From CAVOBC01 sp963693635 (lineage in GTDB: Bacteria; Pseudomonadota; Gammaproteobacteria; Pseudomonadales; Azotimanducaceae), in NCBI GenBank assembly GCA_963693635.1, contig CAVOBC010000071.1:1-16220 (forward strand): DNA of 16,220 nt, read 5' to 3'. The notes beneath the pieces were generated by a model. The model searched no databases and was not told the DNA's origin. It saw nothing but the letters and a program-made list of their open reading frames with translations. A program made the position numbers and the translations under genes. Shown here in pieces: positions 1 to 7,273 of this stretch; positions within the stretch are counted from its first letter, which is position 1, and the number at the start of each line of letters is the position of its first letter.

Positions 1-935
1 TGGCGCTCGCCGCCGACAAGACTTCAACGATACAGCTCGGAACCGGGGTCGCGGTATCCGGCACGCGGCCTGCGCCGGTCAATGCAGCGTCCATTGCGAC
101 GATCAATGCTATCGCGCCCGGACGCACGTTCTTCGGTGTGGGCGCTGGCAACACGGCGATGCGCGTGATGGGCCTGAAGCCGCAGCGGATCCGGGAGTTT
201 GGCGACTACCTGCGCGCCATCAAACCGCTGCTCCGGGGCGAGGAGGCCGAGAGCAACGGCAAGCCGATCCGCCACATCATGCCGGATCGCGGCTTCGTGA
301 ACTTCGATGATCCGATACCGATGTACGTGTCTGGGTTCGGTCCACGCTCGTTGGGGCTTGCCGGTGCGCTTGGCGATGGGGCCGTGCTCGGGGGCGTGCC
401 GAATACGCCGGGCCTGATGGAGAACACCTGGCGCATGATCGAGCAGGGCGCGACGGACGCCGGCCGCGAACTTGATCGCAGCACGTTCTATACGACGGCG
501 CTGACCGCGATTGCGATTCTTGAACCGGGCGAGGCGGTGGACTCGGTGCGCGTCAAGAGCGAGGTCGGCGCCATGGTAATGGCGTCAATTCATTATCAAT
601 ACGACCAGTTCCGAAATTTCGGTCATCAGCCAGGTGGGGCAATGGCTGAGATATGGGAGGACTACACGGCGATGCTTGAGGCTGTGCCCGCCGAGCGACG
701 TCATCAACGAATCCACGCAGGTCACAACTGTTGGGTGATCCCGGAAGAGGAGCGCTTTGTCACCCCGAATCTCATCGAGAGAACCTGTGTGGTGGGCTCG
801 CGCGATCAGGTCATTGAGCGGCTGTCGATGGCGTTTGAGTCGGGGCTCGATCAGGTAATGATTTTGCCTAACTTCGACACCCGATTTGCCGTGCTGGAGA
901 AAATCGGCAAGGCGATTGTCGGCAACGTTGCCTGA
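1..935 (+). CDS. LLM-class (luciferase-like) flavin/F420-dependent oxidoreductase, 5' end outside window
   Basis: The reading frame is open from base 3 to the TGA at 933-935, giving 310 visible residues with no start, so the N-terminus lies left of the window. The visible part opens with an alanine-rich helix, then IQLGTGVAVSGTRPAP and FFGVGAGNTA. These match the LLM pattern in which a TIM-barrel strand (LGTGV) is followed by the GxGAG strand at the flavin or F420 site. The C-terminal part has VVGSRDQVIERL, the usual late helix of the family (a conserved Gly before the helix that closes the barrel). By comparison with usual family length, roughly 45-60 residues are missing. The protein resembles Mer-like LLM members, but the sequence cannot show whether it uses FMN or F420, or its substrate. 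A second, different LLM gene lies at 3944-4783. Family confidence is high; specificity is unknown. Confidence 0.88.
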   Translation, partial: ALAADKTSTIQLGTGVAVSGTRPAPVNAASIATINAIAPGRTFFGVGAGNTAMRVMGLKPQRIREFGDYLRAIKPLLRGEEAESNGKPIRHIMPDRGFVNFDDPIPMYVSGFGPRSLGLAGALGDGAVLGGVPNTPGLMENTWRMIEQGATDAGRELDRSTFYTTALTAIAILEPGEAVDSVRVKSEVGAMVMASIHYQYDQFRNFGHQPGGAMAEIWEDYTAMLEAVPAERRHQRIHAGHNCWVIPEEERFVTPNLIERTCVVGSRDQVIERLSMAFESGLDQVMILPNFDTRFAVLEKIGKAIVGNVA

Positions 936-1045
936 TAGCCTGCGGGCTCAACTTAGGGTTGCGCAGGGTCGCCGGTTAAGGTTCCGGGGTCTGGTTTGGG
1001 CGGGTATTGGGGGCGGTAATGGGGCGGGGGTAGTAGGCGCGCATG

Positions 1046-1400
1046 TCAAGGCTTGCTCAGACGCTCCATGCGGATGCTGTTGGTGACCATCAGCGCATTT
1101 AATTTGTTAGTCGGCGCGAGCTTTTGGTCAGGATCTGTCTCGTGCGTGAGCCTGGCCCGGATCTCTGCAATCTGGCCCCGCGCCTGCAGCTCCGGCGGCT
1201 TGAGCCCCGCATTCTTGAGCACCGTGTAGCCCATCCGCAGGTGAGCGGGCGTCCGCTTCCAGGCAGAGAGGTCGATCCGCTTGCCCTTCATTGATGATTG
1301 AGAAGCCGAGATTGACGGTGGAGAAGGTGAGAGATTGTCGAATCTCGCCGCACTCGATCGCCTCCTTGATGCGTTGTTCAGCGATATTGTAAAGGCTCAT
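1046..1400 (-). pseudogene. DUF1992 (YhdN / DnaJ-C28-like) gene broken by a one-base frameshift
   Basis: Read from the ATG at 1398-1400 on the minus strand, the protein starts MSLYNIAEQRIKEAIECGE. Omitting one base at about 1343 lets it continue FDNL, a linker, then KGKRIDLSAW, HLRMGYTVLKNAGLKPPEL and a charged helix to the TGA at 1046. GEFDNL, LRxGYxxLKNAGxxPPEL and the N-terminal EQRIxEA helix are the conserved elements of DUF1992, a small family (E. coli YhdN is about 120 residues) related to the conserved domain of DNAJC28. Repaired, the gene would be about 118 codons, full length for the family. As it stands, frame one runs on into unrelated residues and the second half can start only at an internal ATG (1291). 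The rest of the gene is intact, so the break is recent or a sequencing error. It is divergent from the peroxiredoxin gene. No clear ribosome-binding site was seen. Confidence 0.8.
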
Positions 1401-1548
1401 GTAGCCATTCGATGCAAAACCGGGCCGACCGCCAGTACCCGGAGCGCCGGCGAACCGGCGGGCGCGCTTGAATTGCAGAGCGTATCTGAGCGAGACTGCG
1501 CCCCCGCCAGGGCGGGACATAAAGACCAAATTCCCAACGTTTCAATTG

Positions 1549-1554
1549 AAGGAG
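1549..1554 (+). promoter_or_regulatory. Ribosome-binding site of the peroxiredoxin gene
   Basis: AAGGAG lies 6 bases before the ATG at 1561. It fixes this ATG as the start, although the same reading frame stays open upstream to 1468. Confidence 0.8.
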
Positions 1555-1560
1555 CACAGC

Positions 1561-2040
1561 ATGGCCCTAGAGGTCGGAGACAGCATTCCAGACGTAACCC
1601 TAAAGATCATGGGCGAGAAAGGACCCCAGGACATCACCACCGCCGACCTCTTCAGCAGCAAGAAAGTGGTGCTCTTTGCGGTCCCTGGCGCTTTTACGCC
1701 GACCTGCAGCATGGCGCACCTGCCGGGCTTTGTGGTCAACGCGGACAAGATCAAGGCCAAGGGCGCGGACAGCATTGTGTGCACAGCGGTCAACGACGCC
1801 TTTGTCATGGACGCGTGGGGCAAGAGCGCCAACGCTGAAGAGTTGCAGATGGTCGGTGATGGCAACGGTGATTTCGCCAATGCGATGGGTCTGACCATGG
1901 ATGGCAGCGGTTTTGGGCTTGGCACCCGGTCCCAGCGTTATTCGATGATTGTCGAAAACGGCAAGATCACCCAACTGAATCGCGAGAAGGGCGGTGCGCT
2001 TGAAGCCAGCACGGCGGAAGTGATTCTCGAACAGTTGTAA
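1561..2040 (+). CDS. Peroxiredoxin, Prx5 / redoxin type
   Basis: This 159-residue protein reduces hydrogen peroxide and alkyl hydroperoxides in the cytoplasm (family role). The active site is P42-GAF-T46-PT-C49, the PxxxTxxC signature, with C49 as peroxidatic cysteine. The conserved arginine is R126 in RSQRYSMIVENG. SIVCTAVNDAFVMDAWG (residues 71-87) is the hallmark strand and helix of the Prx5 group. C74 is the second cysteine conserved in this group. No cysteine is present in the C-terminal part, where atypical 2-Cys Prx5 proteins carry their resolving residue. It is therefore probably a 1-Cys enzyme recycled by glutathione/glutaredoxin or another thiol. The start is set by AAGGAG at 1549-1554. 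The gene is divergent from the broken DUF1992 gene; the next gene begins about 210 bases downstream, so it probably stands alone. Family assignment is firm. Confidence 0.95.
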   Translation: MALEVGDSIPDVTLKIMGEKGPQDITTADLFSSKKVVLFAVPGAFTPTCSMAHLPGFVVNADKIKAKGADSIVCTAVNDAFVMDAWGKSANAEELQMVGDGNGDFANAMGLTMDGSGFGLGTRSQRYSMIVENGKITQLNREKGGALEASTAEVILEQL

Positions 2041-2095
2041 CCGCTTCATGTCAGCGATCTCGCCCGCCAGGCACACTTGCCAGGGAACAGGGATT

Positions 2096-2146
2096 GGGAT
2101 TGTCAGGAAGCAGGGATTGTCAGGAAGCAGGGATTGTTAGGAAGTA
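2096..2146. repeat. 17-bp direct tandem repeat, three copies
   Basis: The unit gggattgtcaggaagca occurs at 2096-2112 and 2113-2129 without change. A third copy at 2130-2146 has two c-to-t changes. A partial copy (gggattg) sits just before the first unit. It lies between the peroxiredoxin stop and the EamA start. Two units run into sequence resembling a ribosome-binding site (aaggagg) that precedes no credible ORF. Function unknown; it may be a slippage product. Confidence 0.9.
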
Positions 2147-2252
2147 AGGAGGTCGCTGACTCGACATTGCTCTCCGCTGGCGGCTGCGCGGATGCCGGCA
2201 CTAATTTCGATAAGACGGCCCGGTACGACGTTGTGCGGCAGGTGGATACCGC

Positions 2253-3176
2253 ATGACGTCGACCCTCATCGAGCCGTGGGTGTTGTGGACGCTGCTGGCT
2301 GCGGCCATGCAAGCCGTGCGCACCGCAGGCCAGAAACAGCTCGCCGAACACATCTCGGTGCATACGGCGACAATGGTTCGCTACCTTTTCGGGCTGCCGT
2401 TTGCGCTTGTTTATCTCAGTGTTCTGGCACATCAGGGGGCGGGTCCGGAAGGACCGTTGGCGGCGCTGCCCACGCCGGGTCGAACGTTCTGGTTGTGCGC
2501 GCTCGCGGCTTCGGTGCTGCAGATCATTGCGACCATTGCCCTCGTGCACCTCTTTACGCTCAGGCACTTCGCGGTTGGCACAACTTATGTGCGGACTGAG
2601 ATCGTGCTCACGGCGATCATTGGCGCGGTCTTTTTCAGCGAAGTAATCTCCTCGATCGGGTGGGTAGCGATCGTTGGTTGCGCCATGGGCCTCGTCCTCG
2701 TCAACCTTGCCCGGAGTAGCAGCGTCTCTGGCATCTGGAATCAGTCGGCAGCGTTCGGTCTCGCTGCGGGTCTGGGTTTTTCGCTGACGTCGCTTCTGAT
2801 TCGTAAGGCGAGCCTGTCGCTGTCGCTCGACTCGGCGATGCTGTCGGCAGCGTATACGCTTGCCTTCATGGTGATTGTGCAAACGCTCATCACCGTGGTC
2901 TGGGTGACCGCGCGATATCGACACGAATGGTTTGCACTCGTCAATCATTGGCGGCCGGCGCTCTTTGTCGGGCTGACCAGTGTAGTGGGCTCGGCTGGCT
3001 GGTTCACCGCGTTTACGCTTGAACGCGCTGCCTACGTGAAGACGCTGGGGCAGGTTGAGTTTGTGCTGACCCTGCTCATCGGCATCTTTTATTTTCGCGA
3101 GATTCCGAACCGGCTTGAGGGTGCCGGTATGGTGTTCATCGTGTTCGGCGTCATTGTATTATTGCTCGCCGCGTAA
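2253..3176 (+). CDS. EamA/DMT-family membrane transporter
   Basis: This 307-residue integral membrane protein has about ten hydrophobic segments arranged as two EamA repeats, the layout of the drug/metabolite transporter superfamily. The first repeat ends around residues 100-150 (YVRTEIVLTAIIGAVFFSE, then a helix ending GLVLV). The second ends around residues 257-305 (ERAAYVKTLGQVEFVLTLLI, FYFREIPNRLEGAGMVFIVFG). The motif of a short helix, a strongly hydrophobic stretch, an F(F/Y)xE turn and a glycine-rich final helix recurs in both halves, as expected. Members export amino acids, small metabolites or drugs; the substrate cannot be read here. The ATG at 2253 follows an AGGTGG ribosome-binding site at suitable spacing. 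Only 63 bases without a terminator separate it from the GST gene, suggesting co-transcription. Long antisense frames over this gene are shadows. Confidence 0.92.
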   Translation: MTSTLIEPWVLWTLLAAAMQAVRTAGQKQLAEHISVHTATMVRYLFGLPFALVYLSVLAHQGAGPEGPLAALPTPGRTFWLCALAASVLQIIATIALVHLFTLRHFAVGTTYVRTEIVLTAIIGAVFFSEVISSIGWVAIVGCAMGLVLVNLARSSSVSGIWNQSAAFGLAAGLGFSLTSLLIRKASLSLSLDSAMLSAAYTLAFMVIVQTLITVVWVTARYRHEWFALVNHWRPALFVGLTSVVGSAGWFTAFTLERAAYVKTLGQVEFVLTLLIGIFYFREIPNRLEGAGMVFIVFGVIVLLLAA

Positions 3177-3239
3177 ACGCGGCCGACGATCCCTGACAAT
3201 AATCCCCAATCAGAATGCTCAACCAGAAGGTCATGTTTC

Positions 3240-3860
3240 ATGCTCAAACTCTACGGATTCCCGCTTAGCAACTACTTCAACATGGTCAAGATCGTGCTCA
3301 TCGAAAAGGGCATCGATTACGAATACGTGAATGTCATGCCAAGTCAGGAAGCCGACTTTCTGGCGAAGAGTCCAATGGGCAAGGTGCCCTGCATTGAAAC
3401 GGACGACGGTTTTCTAAGCGAGGCGAGCGTCATTCTCGAGTACCTCGAAGACCTGGGGCAGGGCCCGTCGTTCATGCCGTCAGATCCGTATGCTCGCGGC
3501 CTGGTGCGCGAACTGACGAAAGAAATGGAGCTCTATCTCGAACTTCCGGCGCGGACGTGTTTTCCGGAGGCGTTCTTCGGCGGAAGTGTGAGTGACGACG
3601 TCAAGGCAAGCGCCAAGGCCGCACTTGCCAAGGGCGTCGCGTGCCTCCAGCGGCGTGGTTCTTTTTCACCGTTCCTCGCTGGCGATCAGATTAGCTTTGC
3701 GGACGTTCTGTTCATGTACAGCGTGCCGCTTGCTAACAGCGTGTCGAAGAAGCTGTTCGGCCAGGATCTCTTTGCGGACGTGCCCGCGGTCACGGCGCTC
3801 CTTTCCGCGCTCAGCGAGCGCGACTCGGCGAAGCAGGTGGCGGCCGACCAGCGCGGCTGA
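3240..3860 (+). CDS. Glutathione S-transferase family protein
   Basis: This 206-residue cytoplasmic protein has the two-domain GST plan. The N-terminal thioredoxin-like domain (about 1-75) starts MLKLYGFPLSNYFNMVKIVL. It carries the cis-proline at GKVPCIE (V49-P50) and the glutathione-contact turn and helix LSEASVILEYLED (about 59-71). The all-helical C-terminal domain (about 85-200) includes FLAGDQISFADVLFMY, matching the conserved capping-box/hydrophobic staple region (xxGDxxSxAD). The family conjugates glutathione to electrophiles or reduces peroxides; the class cannot be assigned firmly. The ATG at 3240 follows AGAAGG with 9 bases between. The gene is probably expressed with the upstream EamA transporter, which could fit export of a conjugate, but that pairing is inference. 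It ends facing the LLM gene on the other strand, with a REP-like hairpin between. Confidence 0.92.
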   Translation: MLKLYGFPLSNYFNMVKIVLIEKGIDYEYVNVMPSQEADFLAKSPMGKVPCIETDDGFLSEASVILEYLEDLGQGPSFMPSDPYARGLVRELTKEMELYLELPARTCFPEAFFGGSVSDDVKASAKAALAKGVACLQRRGSFSPFLAGDQISFADVLFMYSVPLANSVSKKLFGQDLFADVPAVTALLSALSERDSAKQVAADQRG

Positions 3861-3896
3861 TTGCCCCCCTCCCCCGGGCCGGGATGAAGGTGGGAT

Positions 3897-3928
3897 GTAG
3901 CCCGGGATGCAGGCAGCGTCCCGGCTGC
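3897..3928. repeat. GTAG-headed REP-like palindrome between convergent genes
   Basis: GTAG at 3897-3900 is followed by a stem: ccgggatgc (3902-3910), loop aggca (3911-3915), gcgtcccgg (3916-3924), with one G-T pair. With c3901 bulged, GTAG pairs with ctgc at 3925-3928, extending the stem to about 13 pairs. A 5' GTAG in front of a GC-rich bulged hairpin is the hallmark of REP elements mobilised by RAYT (TnpA-REP) proteins in gammaproteobacteria. An 11/12 match to its left arm (ccgggatgaagg) lies at 3879-3890. The element sits between the stops of the GST and LLM genes, a typical REP location, and may help end both transcripts. No T-run follows. No second full copy was seen in the window. Confidence 0.6.
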
Positions 3929-3943
3929 GGCCGCCGCGACAGG

Positions 3944-4783
3944 TTAGGCGAGGGTCTCTTTGAGGGCGGCGATGCGGTCCAGCATGGACATGATCTTGTC
4001 GGGTTGGTCCTGGGGCAGACCAAACACAAACTCGGTAAAGCCCTGCTCCATGCGACCCTGGATTTGCTCGGCCACGGGCGGTGCCCCAAACAGGGCGAGC
4101 GTCAGGGAGTCCGGGTCCCGCCCGGCGCGTTCCATGGCGGCGCGGACTTTGGGAATGCCACCGCTGCCGGGCCCGCCTATGGGCAACCAGCCGTCGCAGT
4201 AGTCCGCCACGCGGTCGTAGACCCATTTTGAGTTCGCGCCCATCCAGATCGGTGGCCCGCCTGCCTGAGCGGGTTTCGGCCACGACCATATCGGGTCAAA
4301 GTCCACGAATTCGCCGTGGTATTCGGCCTCGTCCTGTGTCCAGATTTGCTTCATTGCCAGGATTTTCTCGCGAACAACCCCCCAGCGCTTCGAGTAATTA
4401 GCGCCATGGTTTTCCATTTCTTCGCGGTTCCAGCCAGCGCCGATGCCGAGGACGAGCCGGCCGTTTGAGATCAGGTCTAGCGATGCACATTCTTTGGCAA
4501 GGGTGATCGGGTCCCGCTCAATGACGAGGCAAATGCCGGTTCCCAGCTTGATCCGGGTCGTGACTGCGGCGGCAGCGGTCAACGCAACAAACGGGTCGTG
4601 CGCTCGCCAGTAATGCTCCGGCAAGTCACCGCCGCCCGGGAATGGCGTTTGCCGCGCCACCGGGATATGTGTGTGCTCCGGAAAGAAGAGCGAATCGAGG
4701 TTGCGCTCCTCAACGGCTTTCGCTAGTTCAATGGGGCCGAGCGTCTTGTCGGTTGGAAATATCATCGCGCCAAAATTGGGCAT
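3944..4783 (-). CDS. LLM-class F420-dependent oxidoreductase, Rv2161c-like (TIGR03619 type)
   Basis: This 279-residue protein has an N-terminal barrel strand MPNFGAMIFPTD, then LDSLFFPEHTHIP, the strand IKLGTGICLVIERDPITLAKE, SLDLISNGRLVLGIGAGWNREEMENHG, and GPPIWMGANS. This ordered set is the signature of the TIGR03619 group of luciferase-like oxidoreductases, which are predicted to use coenzyme F420. In proteobacteria F420 use is uncommon, so FMN remains possible. No F420 biosynthesis gene is in the window. The ATG at 4783 is preceded by GGAG with 5 bases between. The gene is divergent from the diguanylate cyclase and convergent with the GST gene. It has no close relative among its neighbours apart from the distantly related LLM gene at the left end. 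Family is secure; substrate is not known. Confidence 0.93.
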   Translation of the reverse strand: MPNFGAMIFPTDKTLGPIELAKAVEERNLDSLFFPEHTHIPVARQTPFPGGGDLPEHYWRAHDPFVALTAAAAVTTRIKLGTGICLVIERDPITLAKECASLDLISNGRLVLGIGAGWNREEMENHGANYSKRWGVVREKILAMKQIWTQDEAEYHGEFVDFDPIWSWPKPAQAGGPPIWMGANSKWVYDRVADYCDGWLPIGGPGSGGIPKVRAAMERAGRDPDSLTLALFGAPPVAEQIQGRMEQGFTEFVFGLPQDQPDKIMSMLDRIAALKETLA

Positions 4784-5074
4784 TGGGTCTCCGCGGTGCT
4801 GTGGGTGTTGCGGGGACTATACGCCCCCCGTCGCTCGGGGTGGCATCGAGTGAGCCTGCGGAAAAGGGTGGGGCCCGAGTGGGCTGCAGATCGGAGAGGA
4901 TGCGCCAACGGGGGCAGATTCCCTCGCCCATCGCGAAACCGTGTCTATATTTTTTCTAGCGGTCGAAGGCGCGTCGAAAACGGTTCACCAGGATGGCCTA
5001 TGGATGGCGTCACTCCGGGACACGTCAACGAGAGCCGCATTGTCGCAATAAACGAATAACCCTTCGGGTGAGGC

Positions 5075-6121
5075 ATGGTAGCCACTGATTCGGCGAGTAG
5101 GATGATGGAACTCTATTTGCTCGGTCTCATGACCGGACTCCTGATCTACAACGTGATCGTCGCGATGTTCTCGCATCGTCGTCCGCATATATTGCACACG
5201 GCCGTGACCTTCGGGCTTCTCGTTTTGTATGGCTGGGGCATAACGACGCCTGACGTGCCGGCGTTCTTCGAGTTCTCCGTCGTCGTTGGTGTGGCCGCGT
5301 TCAGCGTGTTTGTACACCAGCGGTTTGTCCTTGAATTCGTCACGCTCTCGAACGCGTGGACGGAGCGGACCATCCGGCCGAATACACTCGCTGTGTCGCT
5401 TGGGGCGTCCAATGACTGGTTCGCAGCGATCTCGATGGTGGGCGTAGTGGGGTATATCGTTGTCCTTTCGGTCGGGCTTGGTTATCGCTTTAAGGTTGGC
5501 CGTGACGTGGCTGATCAATGGTCTATCCGGTATCGGGAGGTGCTGGAGCAGATGGATGCGATGTCGAAAGAGAATGATCGCCTGCAAAAGGAAACAACGA
5601 CCGATTCGCTTACCAAGATCGGCAACCGAGCGCACTTTGATGTCACCTATCAACTGGAGTGGGATCGCGCGTACCGTGCGCACAGCAACGTGTCGTTGCC
5701 GCTTGTCGATATCGATCATTTCAAACGCGTTAATGATCGGCACGGACACGTTGCCGGCGACGAGTGTATCGTTGCTGTGGCCCTCGCACTGCGCCGCTGT
5801 CTCCTGCGACCGACCGACCGCGTTATGCGTTACGGGGGTGAGGAATTTGTCATTGTCCTCGGCAACTCAAACATCGAAGGCGTCATGATGATCGGCGATC
5901 GCATTCACAATGCGGTCAAATCGCTGCGCTTTAAAGAGGGATTTCGCATCTGCGTGAGCGTCGGCGGGGGCTGCACAATCCCGAGCGACCAGTTCCAGAG
6001 CCAGCAGTTTTTGCGGACGGTCGATCAGGCCCTGTACGAAGCGAAACGGCTGGGGCGTGACCGTCTGGAACTCGTTGATGAAGACCGGTATTCGCCCCCA
6101 AAGCACGTTGCATTTCGGTAG
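5075..6121 (+). CDS. Membrane-bound diguanylate cyclase (GGDEF)
   Basis: This 348-residue protein is predicted to make cyclic di-GMP from two GTP. Residues 12-32, 38-56, 64-89 and 115-137 are hydrophobic and look like four membrane helices. The first, LYLLGLMTGLLIYNVIV, resembles the first helix of 7TMR-DISM sensor domains, so this may be a shortened version of that module (inference). A charged helix at about 148-175 probably forms the dimer coiled coil. The GGDEF domain begins DSLTKIGNRAHF (178-189). The metal-binding strand is VDIDHFKRVND (211-221), and the active loop is GGEEF (254-258), a catalytically competent variant. The inhibitory I-site RxxD is present as R245-PT-D248 at the normal distance, so product inhibition is likely. 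An in-frame TGA at 5069 limits the start to 5075 or later; ATGs at 5102 and 5105 are alternatives, and none has a well-placed ribosome-binding site. Confidence 0.93.
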   Translation: MVATDSASRMMELYLLGLMTGLLIYNVIVAMFSHRRPHILHTAVTFGLLVLYGWGITTPDVPAFFEFSVVVGVAAFSVFVHQRFVLEFVTLSNAWTERTIRPNTLAVSLGASNDWFAAISMVGVVGYIVVLSVGLGYRFKVGRDVADQWSIRYREVLEQMDAMSKENDRLQKETTTDSLTKIGNRAHFDVTYQLEWDRAYRAHSNVSLPLVDIDHFKRVNDRHGHVAGDECIVAVALALRRCLLRPTDRVMRYGGEEFVIVLGNSNIEGVMMIGDRIHNAVKSLRFKEGFRICVSVGGGCTIPSDQFQSQQFLRTVDQALYEAKRLGRDRLELVDEDRYSPPKHVAFR

Positions 6122-6159
6122 CCGGACGAGGCCTACCCCGCTGGTCTGTGAGGGGCAGT

Positions 6160-6735
6160 CTATGCGACCGGGTCACCGGTGCTGACCGGTGGCGCCTCGA
6201 CGATGCCCTCGTCTGTGATCTGGTAGATCCTGGCGTCTATGCGCCGGTCTTGATTGTCCCCGTCGATGTTAAGGAAGCCGATCGTGCCGAGGCGCGTTGA
6301 CATGTTGCGCGGCAACGTGGGCGAGCCGGGGTTGATGCAAAGGGTGTCATCCATCATATCGATCGACTCACGATGCGTGTGTCCGTAGACGATGACGTCC
6401 GGGCTCGTCTTGCCGAAGTGACGCGTGATCTGACGTCGTACGTCGTCGTCGGTTCGCCGCCCGGGTCGCGGAAAGGCATGCACCATGCAGACGCTGACGC
6501 CCTCGAACGTGAGGTGCCAGGTATCCTGCAGGCGTTCGTCGTCGAGCCCCCGGTCGCCATTGCCGCGGGCGACGTAGACCGGCGCAATGGTCTGCAGTTC
6601 ATCAACCAGCCTGAGTGTGTGCAGGTCACCGGCGTGCAGGATCACATCGACGTCCTCGAACGCAGTGTAGACCTGCGGCCACAGTTCCCGGATGGACCCC
6701 GGCATGTGGGTGTCTGCGATCAGTCCGATGCGCAT
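6160..6735 (-). CDS. YfcE/MJ0936-type metallophosphoesterase
   Basis: This 191-residue protein belongs to the calcineurin-like phosphoesterases (Metallophos_2). All metal ligands are visible: D8-T-H10 at the N-terminus, HAGD ending at D37, RGNGD with N59, H86 in VHAFP, and the GHTH pair H119/H121. INPGSPTLPR (134-143) is the usual motif after GHTH in YfcE-like proteins. Members hydrolyse phosphodiesters with two Mn(II) or similar metals; the natural substrate is generally unknown. H86 is followed by Ala-Phe, where HG is common. The ATG is at 6733-6735, with only a weak AGGA about 13 bases upstream. The gene follows the FBP-domain gene by 64 bases on the same strand, so the two may share a transcript. 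It ends 38 bases from the diguanylate cyclase stop on the other strand. Confidence 0.93.
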   Translation of the reverse strand: MRIGLIADTHMPGSIRELWPQVYTAFEDVDVILHAGDLHTLRLVDELQTIAPVYVARGNGDRGLDDERLQDTWHLTFEGVSVCMVHAFPRPGRRTDDDVRRQITRHFGKTSPDVIVYGHTHRESIDMMDDTLCINPGSPTLPRNMSTRLGTIGFLNIDGDNQDRRIDARIYQITDEGIVEAPPVSTGDPVA

Positions 6736-6799
6736 GGAATGGAAGATCCTGAGGTTGGGCGGGCCGGATCATAGCGATGATGAGCCCGCGGGGTAAAGG

Positions 6800-7273
6800 T
6801 CACAGTTTGTCCGCGCTCTTCAGCCAGCGGTGCAGGCGACGTTGCATGCGCCAGATGCGTGCCTGCAGGTAGTTGGTCTCCGCGGGTTCGCCGCCATCAT
6901 TAACCAGATTCCTGATGCGCAGGCTGCAATCGAGATCCTTGCAGACCGTTTGCCCGATGCGGTGGCGGCCGCGGCTGCCGGCTTCATCAATCGTGAACAT
7001 GGCCGTGCCGCCCGTCTCGTGGTTCTGGTAGCAAAGCGAGCACATCTCGAGCCTGGGGTAGCGATTAACGACGTGTGAACGGTGCAAAGTGGTGCCCCGA
7101 ATTCGCCCGTCAAGCGGAGACTCGTGGACGAGGAAGCCCCGATGACCAGACGGGTGGACCCACCCAAGGTAGTCGACGACGTCCCAGTCGATGTGCTTGA
7201 GGTTGGGCAGGACGAGATGTTTGCTGGCGCCGAACACGGCAATGATCTCATTTCTCGCGAGGGGCTCCATCAT
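6800..7273 (-). CDS. FBP-domain zinc-finger protein (FBP_C / EF-G-binding-like)
   Basis: This 157-residue protein has two cysteine pairs, MCSLC (C78, C81) and CKDLDC (C111, C116). They frame about 30 residues with GGTAMFTI and a basic stretch, a treble-clef zinc-binding pattern. The N-terminal half contains IDWDVVDYLGWVHPSGHRGFLV. WDxxDxLGWxxP, then MCSLC and later CxDLxCSLxxR is the pattern of the FBP family (annotated as fibronectin-binding or elongation-factor-G-binding C-terminal domain). By analogy with FusB-like proteins it may contact EF-G or the ribosome, but that is not shown for this branch. The ATG at 7273 is followed immediately by another (7270); neither has a strong ribosome-binding site. 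It heads a possible two-gene unit with the downstream phosphoesterase. Family call good, function uncertain. Confidence 0.82.
   Translation of the reverse strand: MMEPLARNEIIAVFGASKHLVLPNLKHIDWDVVDYLGWVHPSGHRGFLVHESPLDGRIRGTTLHRSHVVNRYPRLEMCSLCYQNHETGGTAMFTIDEAGSRGRHRIGQTVCKDLDCSLRIRNLVNDGGEPAETNYLQARIWRMQRRLHRWLKSADKL

Noticed and set aside
1445..1460. Hairpin cgccgg-cgaa-ccggcg upstream of the peroxiredoxin gene as a regulatory RNA
   Set aside because: Short GC-rich stems are frequent in DNA of this composition, and nothing else around it supports a riboswitch or attenuator.
1600..2076. 158-codon minus-strand open frame
   Set aside because: Shadow of the peroxiredoxin gene.
2103..2948. 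281-codon open frame on the minus strand
   Set aside because: It is antisense to the clearly coding EamA transporter, its product is low-complexity and charged, and no family features appear.
4985..5749. 254-codon minus-strand open frame
   Set aside because: It lies antisense to the diguanylate cyclase, whose GGDEF motifs prove the plus strand is coding. The minus product is unrecognisable.
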